Positions 36,559-45,800 of a stretch of 64,000 nucleotides of DNA are shown here, piece by piece (position 1 is the first letter of the stretch; every line of letters starts with the position of its first letter). The position numbers and the translations under genes were made by a program. The notes beneath the pieces were generated by a model. That model worked only from the letters and a program-made list of their open reading frames with translations, did no database searches and was not told where the DNA came from. The stretch comes from Pseudomonadota bacterium (GTDB taxonomy: Bacteria > Pseudomonadota > Alphaproteobacteria > Dongiales > Dongiaceae), in the NCBI GenBank assembly GCA_016183985.1, contig JACPDN010000005.1, positions 62,001-126,000 on the forward strand, read 5' to 3'.

Positions 36559-36840
36559 TATTTTAGCTAGGCCGGCGAAGGTCGCTGGCCCGCAACTGCT
36601 GCTTGCATTTTGAAAGCCGTGACAAAGCAGTGCTTTTACAAGACGAAATTATTCCAAATTTTCCCAAAAAACACGCCCGCACACACAATCGTATATTGAT
36701 TGCTTAAGAGCGAGCGTTGAGCGTGTCCCTGGACGCTCCTATTGTCACTCCAACAGTCAGGGGATGCGGAAATATTCCGCGATCAAGGAAATAAATTTCC
36801 GCCATCCCTCCACATGGTTAACGACCGATTGGAGCGAGCT
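36559..36840 (+). promoter_or_regulatory. Upstream region of the giant adhesin
   Basis: 282 bases without a gene. It holds a 13-base symmetric site AAAGCAGTGCTTT (36624-36636) and a hairpin GAGCGT / ACGCTC with an 8-base loop (36719-36738), which could form in the 5' leader. The ribosome binding site GGAG lies 7 bases before the ATG at 36841. The promoter cannot be fixed by eye. Confidence 0.5.
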
Positions 36841-39800
36841 ATGGCCACCGACACCACCACCAACCACACCGACACCGTGAACACCGCCTCGACGATCCAC
36901 GAAGGCGACGTGGAGCAGGCGCATCTGACTCAGGCCGGCGCACCGGTGCAGGTCCAGGTTCCGCAAGGTGAAAACGTGGTCCGGGTCCAGGTGACCCCGG
37001 GTGAGACGGTGGAATTGCCGTTCCCGACCGACGGTCTGGTGGCGCGTCTTGGCGACAACGGCAACCTCGCAGTGAAAGTCGGTGACGTCACGGTCATTCT
37101 GGTCGGCTATGCCGACGCAACCGGGCAGGGCGACATCACCATCCTCGGCAATGATGGAAAGTCGGTTGACGTCGCCGCCGTCCTCGCCGCGACCGATCCC
37201 AACCTCGACATCCAGACAGCGGCCGGTCCGGGCGCCGGCGACCAGGGCACGGGCGCCGATAACAACGGTGGCAATTTCAGCCCGTTCGACCCGAATGCCG
37301 GCATCGGCGGCCTCAATGCCATCGGCGGCCTCGATCCGACGGCCCTCAACTACAACCTGATCCAGCGTCAGTTCGTCGATATCATCGAAGCCGATGAAGT
37401 TGACACCTCGCCGGTGCTGATCGGCGTTAAGCAAGGTCCGGTCGTCAACGAGGACGATCTAGGCCGTACGCCGGTCACCGAGGACCAGGAAAGTGCGCAA
37501 AGCGAATCGCTTTCGGCCCATGGCTTGAGCGGCAACTGGGAAACCCCCGCCAACGGCTACGAGATCATGCAGCGCCTCAGCGGTGGCGAAGGCAATGACG
37601 GCCCGCTGCTGCCGAACGCCTGGTGCGCCACTTTCGGTACCCACAAGGACGGCAACGATCCGTTCGATACGCAGGACCATGAAGAAGGTTCGCAGACCGG
37701 CGGCGCCTATACGGATGACAACAACGGCGATACCGATGGCGGCATCGACCAGGATCGTGAGCCACTATCGTCGACTGCTGTAATTGAAGCTCAGTTCTTT
37801 GCCGATCTGCCGGGCAAGGTAACCTTTGACACTGATGGCGATGGCATCGACACGGGCGACACGCCGATCATCCAACAGTTGCTCGACAAGGGCCTGACCT
37901 CGCACGGTCACGAGCTTGCCTATCTGCTGCTGCCGGAAGTGCCCGAATCCTTCCCCGGCGCCGGCGACGGTCACGGCCAGATGGTCGTTGCCTACTATCT
38001 CGACGATGCCTGCAACTGCGGTTATGAAGAATCGTTCAGCCAGACCGAGGGCCATGTTCAGGTGCCGGTCATCGTCTTCACCTTGTCGATCGATGACGAC
38101 GCTGCGACGGCCACCGAGCTTAATCCGGCTGGCAATTCTGAAATCCCGCTGACCTTCACGATCTATGGCGTGATCGACAACGTTCCGGGCGTCGCGGACA
38201 ACGCCAATGACGTCGACCCGTCGGGCAATATCACCGATATCCTGGATATCGAAGTTCCGTTCTTCCTGCGCGACAGCGACGGTTCGGTTACGCCAGTTCC
38301 GGGTACCGAACTGGTGTTCCACGATGTCGACGACAACCCCGAACTGGGCTGCGTCCGTTATGGTTGCTGGAATAACATCCCCTATGAGATCGTCGATGCG
38401 AACCTGACCATCGGCCACGATGAATCCAAGGGCGTTCAGCACACCGACTATGATTCGAACCTGCCGGACGGCAGCGTGCAAGATACCGACGATGTCGGTA
38501 ACAAGAGTGCGCACCATATTGAGCACAAGATCGAGAACATGCTCGAAGACATCACCACTGGCACGGCCAGCGGCGAGGATGTCGACATTTCCTACCAGCA
38601 GGGCATTCTGGGCAAACTGTCGCCGGAATTCCTGAGCGATGGCTGCTTCCATGCCGATGCGCTTGGTGTTGCCAAGACCTATATTCACGTCAGCTTCGGC
38701 GCCGACGGCAAGGCGGGCGGCGACGACTATTGGGGCGAAAAAGGCGGCAACGACCAGGCCGGCCTGACCAAGTTCCAGCACGACAATGATGCCGGCGTCG
38801 GCACCGACAATTCGAATTTCAACTACGACGCCAACGGCAACCTGCTCGGTACCGACGATGGCGGCACGGACAAGCAGGCCTTTGAACTGTTCATGAAGTC
38901 GGGCCAGGTCCTCGGCGAGGGCGAAAGCGTCATTACTGAAGCCTCGCTTGCTGACAGTGCGGCGACCAATTGGACGATCGACTTTGAACAGCCGGACGGC
39001 ACCGTCGTCCAGCTCACCGTCTATGCCTATCAGCTCGACGCCAACACCATTATCGGCATGGCGACCCCGCCGGTGCTGGGCGATGGCGGCGGCAACGATT
39101 ATAGCGAAGCTTTGGTTGCCGAAACCCCGACCGGTTCCGATATTCCGGTGTTCGTGCTGCGTCTCGACCCGGATTCGGGCGAACTGGTGTTCGTGCAATA
39201 TCACCAGATCCACAATACCGAAGGCGGCGACGTCAACGGCGAGAATAACACCGCCAATGACGGCATCCACCTCTATAACCAGGACGGCAGCCAGCTGGTC
39301 TACTTCGAAGCGACCGACTTTGACGGCGACACCGTCCAGGCCCAGCTTGAAGTGACCGTGGTCGACGATGCGCCGAAGACTTGGGACGTCTGCTACTACG
39401 CTGACGAAGATGCGCTGCCGAACGGCGTTGGCGACATCGTGTCGCCGGGCGACGGCAATGGTGGCGTGGTCATCAACGGTGCGTTTGGTGTGAAGTTCGG
39501 TGTCGACAAGCCGGGTTCGATCGACTTTGCGAGCCTTGAGGGTGATAACGCAACAGCTCGGAACAGCGCCGGTGGCGTCATTGCGTTGACCTCGCTCGGC
39601 GCGCAAGTCGTCTATCATTGGGACGAGGCGACACACACGCTGACCGGCGTGGCCGATGGCCGCGACGTATTTAGCGTTGTGGTTGAGACCGTGAACGGTC
39701 ATGCCACGGGCAACTTCACCTTCACCCTGCTCGACCAGCTTGATCATCCGTTCGACAACGGTGCCAACGAGGCCGGCGACACGGGCTCGGGCTTCGAGGA

Positions 39801-42800
39801 CAACCTCATTCTCGACCTCGTCTACAAGGCGACGGATTCCGATGGCGATTCCGCTAGCGGTTCGCTCATCATCAAAGTCGACGATGACATGCCGGTATTC
39901 AGCGGCTGCACCTGCGACAATCTGCTGATCAACGGCAGCTTCGAGCTTCCCGACGTCACCAACGGTTCGTACGGTATCTTTGGCAGCATTCCGGGCTGGT
40001 ATTCGACCTCCGGCGACGGTATCGAGGTCCAGGATCATGCCGCCGGCAATCCGCAGGATGGCCAGCAGTTGGTGGAGCTCGACTCCAACAACAACTCGAA
40101 CATGGTCCAGGACGTCACGACCGAGGACGGCAACCTCTACGACCTCAGCGTCTGGTACACGCCGCGCATGGGCGATACCGCGACCGATGGCATCGAAGTC
40201 TGGTTCGACGGCCAACTGATCGCGACGCTTGATGGCAGCGGCCAAACTCCGGGCCAATGGGTGAAGTTCACCTATCAGGTTCAGGCTGGCGAAAACGATG
40301 CTACGCCGGATCTGTCGAAGCTCGAATTCCGCGCTGTTGGCTCCAGCGACAGCCTGGGCGGCTATATCGACAATGTCTCGCTGTGCAAGGTCAACACGCT
40401 GAACGAGGACGATCTTGCCAATGGTAGCGACAATTCGAAGGAAAGCCTGACGGTCTCCGGTGCCACCGGTGTCAACTTTGGCGCCGATGAAGGCGCTGGT
40501 TTCACCAACCTCAGCCTCGGCGTTGCGCTGAAGTCGATGGGCTTCGACGTGGTTCTTGGCCAGCCCGACGCCAATGGCGTGGCGATGGCCACGTCCACCG
40601 ACGGACGCGACATCTTCAAGGTCGAATTCACGAAGACAGGCGGCGAGTATGACGGCAATTTCAAGCTGACCTTGATCGATCAGCTTGATCATCCGGCTGG
40701 CAACGGTGAGAACACGACCGAGATCGTCGTCAACTTCACCGCCTCCGACAAGGATGGCGACAGCGTCAATGGCCACCTGTCGGTGACCGTAATTGACGAT
40801 CTGCCTTGCGCCTGGATCAGCGAGTGCCACACCGACAACGTCACCATCGACGAAACCAAGTGGCTGCAGAACGACGATCAATGGAATAGCCAGGCGCCGC
40901 AGGGCTTCAAGGACCTCGGCTCGATCATCGCTTGGGGCGAGTCCGGCAACCCGGTCGTCACTTTCGGTGGCGATGCCAATGCCGATGAGCCGGCCTCGAT
41001 TGTCCTCACCATCAAGACGACCGACGGTGCGGATTCAGGCATTACCGACCTCAATGGCACGGCGATCCTGCTCTATAACGAAAACGGCCTCGTCGTCGGC
41101 CATGTCGGCAATCAGGCCGGTCCGGTCGCCTTCGCGCTCTCGATCGACCAGGACGGCGAACTCTCAGTTGCCCAGTACATCCCGCTGAAGCATCCGGATA
41201 CAAACAGCAACGACGAAGGCATCAGCATCAACGACGGCGCCCTGCAGGCGGTCGTCACGGTGACCGATTTCGACCAGGATGTGGCCTCGAAGTCGGTGGA
41301 TATCGGCGGCAAGGTCACGTTTGAAGATGACGGCCCCAAGGTCGAGTGCGTCGAATACACCAGCTACTTCAAGTTCTTCGGTCATGACGTTGGCTATGGT
41401 TCGCCGGTTGCCATCGTCGACGAAGACTGGATCAACAAGGGCAACCAAGACGCCGACGGCTCCTGGCCGACCAATGGCGATCTCGTCGGTCTCAGCTATG
41501 CGACCGGCAAGGTCAATGTCGATTTCGGTGCCGACGGCAATGGCGGCTTCTCGATCAAGCTGCTGGCCCAGGACATGTCAGCGGGCGTGCTCCGCTCGTC
41601 CGACAATGCGGAGGTTTTCCTCCATCAGAACAGTGCTGGCGAAGTGGTCGGCTATGTCGGTGGGGATCCGACCGACCCGGCCAACATCGTCTTCAAGCTG
41701 ACCCTGGACACGAATACGGGCGATTTCCGCTTCGACCTCTACCAAGCGCTCGAGCATGGTCATCCGGGCGGCGAGAACAACGACAACGCCCAGGATATCG
41801 ATCTCGGCTTCACCATCGGCGCCAAGGATGGCGACGGTGACGAAGTCACGGCCGGCATCGTGGTCCGCGTCGACGACGACAGCCCCGACGGCTTCGAGGT
41901 GAAGTTCGTCAACAAGCCGGGCGACGACAATGAAGTGAAGGAATCGGGTATCGCCAGCGACAGCGGCGATGACACCACCTTCTATCTCGACTTTGGCTTC
42001 GCCGGCGGCGTCGGTGCCGACCAACCTGGTACGACCACGCTCAGCCTCGACACGGCTCTTACCAATCTCAATGGCGAAGCCATCGTGTTGGTCGATAACG
42101 GTGCCGGTGGCTACAACGGCGTCAATGTCAACAACCCGGGTGACATCTACTTTACCATTACGAAGAACGGCAACGGCTCGTTCACCTTCGACATGGTGCA
42201 GTCGATCAAGCACGACAATCCGGGCAGCGACAGCAAGACGGTCAACTTCACGGCGACCGTGACGGATTCGGATGGCGACAAATCGAGTGACAGCTTCGCC
42301 ATCAAGATCAAAGACGATGTTCCGTCCGAGATTGAGGTCCGCGGCAACAATGCAAAGGTCGATGAGGACTTCCTGACCACGGCGACCAATTTTGCCAACG
42401 GCCAGCAGGATGGCGACACCAACCCGGACAACGGCGAGAATGCGGCCAGCAATGGCGACGGCCCGAATGGGACGTCAGCTGGTGGTTCGCTGGCTGTCAA
42501 TTTCGGTGCCGACGGCGGCTCGCTCTCTCTCACCAGCGTTGCGGTGAAGAACAGCAAGGGCGACAGCGTGCCGCTGGCCGCGCTGACGACGGCTGACGGT
42601 GGTGCCATCAACATTGCGATTACCAATGGCGCCATTACCGGCACGCGTGCCGACAACCCGGGCGTCAAGGTGTTCGAGCTGACCTTGGTCGGCAACAACT
42701 GGGCCTTCACGCTCTATCAGGCGCTGGAGCATCCGTTCAACGACGCCAACAACCAGAACAATGGCCCGGAGACCCGCTACGAAGACAACTTGAACTTCGA

Positions 42801-45800
42801 GTTCGGTGTCAAGGCGACCGACGGTGACGGCGACACCAAGACCGCGACTATCAAGGTCACGGTCGACGACGACGCCCCGACCGCCTGCTGTGTCGAAGGC
42901 GATATCGACGAGCCGTCGCAGACGGCGGTCGTCGATGCGGGCCATGTGACCGTCAATCCCGGGAACTATCCGGCCATCTCGAACATGGTCGAGATCCGCG
43001 TTGCAGCACCGGGCGATGCCGGCGCATCGCTCAACGAGAACGAGAACCAGGCGGGCGTGCCGGGCTTTGGCGTGACTTCGGCGGTCGATGGCGGTGATGG
43101 CGGCCGTTACAACGAAATCAACTATATGGGCAACGGCGAGGCCGGCGACACGACTTCGGAAGTCATGATCTTCGAACTGCAGAACAATGCAGGCGAGGCG
43201 GCCGAGGGCAAGTGGGCCACGTCGGCCGATGTCGAGATCAACGTCTTCTTCTCGACCGAAGGTGCCGTCGGCAACGAAGTCGGCTCCTACAGCCTCTACA
43301 AGGACGGCGTCCTTGTGGCCGGTCCGACCAATTTCGTCGCGACCAGCACCAGCGGCAATTTCAACCTGCATATCGACGGCCCGGCCGGTGGCTTCGACGA
43401 GATCCGCTTTGCGGCACTCCCGGGCACCACGGACGGCAATGGCAACGACTCCGGCGACAGCTCCGACTACAACGTCAAGCAGGTCACGCTGAATCTCGTC
43501 GAGGAAGTGCTCCTGCCGACTGAAATCGCAGGCTCCATCTGCGCTAATTTTGGCGCCGACGGTGCTGGCGATATCGCCTTCATCACGACGGGCGACAGCG
43601 GCTACGATCATAATGGCGTCAGCATCGTCAACACGCTGAGCCCGGACGGCAACACCGTCATCGGCAAGGCTGGCGACGAGGTGATCTGGAAGATCACGCT
43701 CAATGACGAGACCAAGGAGTATGACTTCGAGCTCTATGGCACGATCGACGGGAATGCGGACGCGGTACTGCATTTCGACACGAAAGTGACCGATGCCGAT
43801 GGCGATTATGTCAATGGTTGCGTCACCATCACGGTCGACAGCAACGATGTGCCGACGCTGACGGTCACCTATGATCAGACGGCGCAAGGCGGCTACGGCC
43901 TGGTGGACGAGGACTTCCTCGCCGCCGGCAATAAGGATCTGCCAACACCGTCAAATGGCGACGATCTCGGTGGCGACAGCGCCAGCTGCACCGGTCACTA
44001 TGACGCCAACTTCTTCGGCGACACGCCGGGCACGGTGGCGCTCAACGCGACGGAGGGCGCTGATACGGGCCTCGACACCACCGGTGGCGCCAACGTCCTG
44101 TGGCACAATATCGACGCCCATACGGCGGTCGGCTATGTCCAAGGCAGCGATGCCTCGAACCCGGCCAACTGGGTGTTCCAGGTCGGCCTGGGTGCGACGG
44201 ATGCCAATGGCGACGGCACCTGGACCTTCACGTTGCTCCAGTCGCTCAAGCACGGCTCGGCCGGCACCGAAGACAATCTGTCGCTCAACGTTCCACTGCA
44301 GGCGACCGACAGCAACGGCGACCATGCCGATGCTGCGATCGCGATCCAGATCGACGACGACATGCCAGTCATGGCAGCCAATGTTGGTTCGGCAGGGTTC
44401 TATGTCGATGAGACCAATCTGGCGGCAAATGCCGGACCGGCTGATGTCTCGGTTATTTTCCCGACGGCGACGCTCGGTGCGGATGGCGGTTCGGTCACAT
44501 ACAGCCTGACCGGTGCCGGCGGCGCGGCCTTTGTCGACGGCACAAATTCCGGTCTTGTCGATACACTGACGAACGCAGCGGTACTGCTCTACAAGGTCGG
44601 CAACAACATCGAAGGCAAGACAGCCGGCGGCGATGTGGTCTTCACGCTGGTTCTGAGTGGCAGCAATATGACGCTCGATCAGGCCCGCGCGGTGGTCCAT
44701 GCCGACCCGAACGACGCCAACGACAGCGTCTCCGTGAGCGGCCTTGTCTATGTGACCAAGACGGCCACGGATGGCGACGGTGACTCCGTGAGCGTAACGA
44801 CACCAAATGGCGTCTTCATGAGCTTTTCGGATGACGCCCCCAATGCGGTGGACGACAGCGATGCCGTCGTTACCTTTGGCGTCGCCATCACCGGCAATGT
44901 CACCGACAACGACTCGTCGGGTGCCGATGTCGATGCAGGCTTCCCGAAGGGCAAGGTTGAGAGCTTCACCATCGACGGCAATACCTATGCGGCCGACGGC
45001 ACGGTTCATAACATCCCCGGCCACGGCACCATGTCGATGACGCCGACGGGTGAGTATGAGTTCATCCAGACGGACGGCGCGGCCGGGTCGTTCGGGGTGA
45101 CCTATAAGCTGGTCGACGGCGATGGCGACAGTGACCCGGCGGTCCTGACGATCACAACTGTCGACGCGCCGGTCGATCTCGCACCGATCAACTATAACGA
45201 CGCGAACGCGGGCGATGAGAACGGCGCCCAGCAGAACAATGTCATGATCATCCTCGACCGTTCCGGCTCGATGGATGACGTCGTCGGCGGCAATGGCGAG
45301 ACGCGTCTCGACCTGGCCAAGGCGGCGATCCAGAACCTGCTCAACAAGTACGACCAGCTCGGCGACGTGAAGGTCTTGATTGTGCAGTTCGCTTCGGACG
45401 GCCAGCGCATGGAGTTCTGGGGCACGCCTGCGGAGGCGATGAACTACATCAACAGCGACGACCCGGCGGGCCAGTACACCAGCTATGAGGACGCCGTGTC
45501 CTTCGGTGGCGCGGGCCTGGCCGACAATGACGGCAAGATCCCGGGCGCGCCGACCACGGTCTACTTCCTCTCGGATGGTACGCCGACCATCGACGGTGAC
45601 AGCGGCAACAACAACTCGCTGACCAACGCCCAGAAGACGGTGTGGGACAACGCGCTTGAAAACAACGGCGTCACCAAGGTCTACGCAGTTGGTGTCGGCC
45701 CGGGTCTCGACGCATTGGATCAGGATCTGATCGATGTCGCCAATCCGGACGGCAACAACAACCCGGCCAGCGAAGTGATCATTGTGACCAACGAGAACGG

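Noticed and set aside
36719-36738. Hairpin in the adhesin leader as a riboswitch
   Set aside because: Only a 6-base stem with 8-base loop; no conserved aptamer elements, including no recognisable c-di-GMP class motif.
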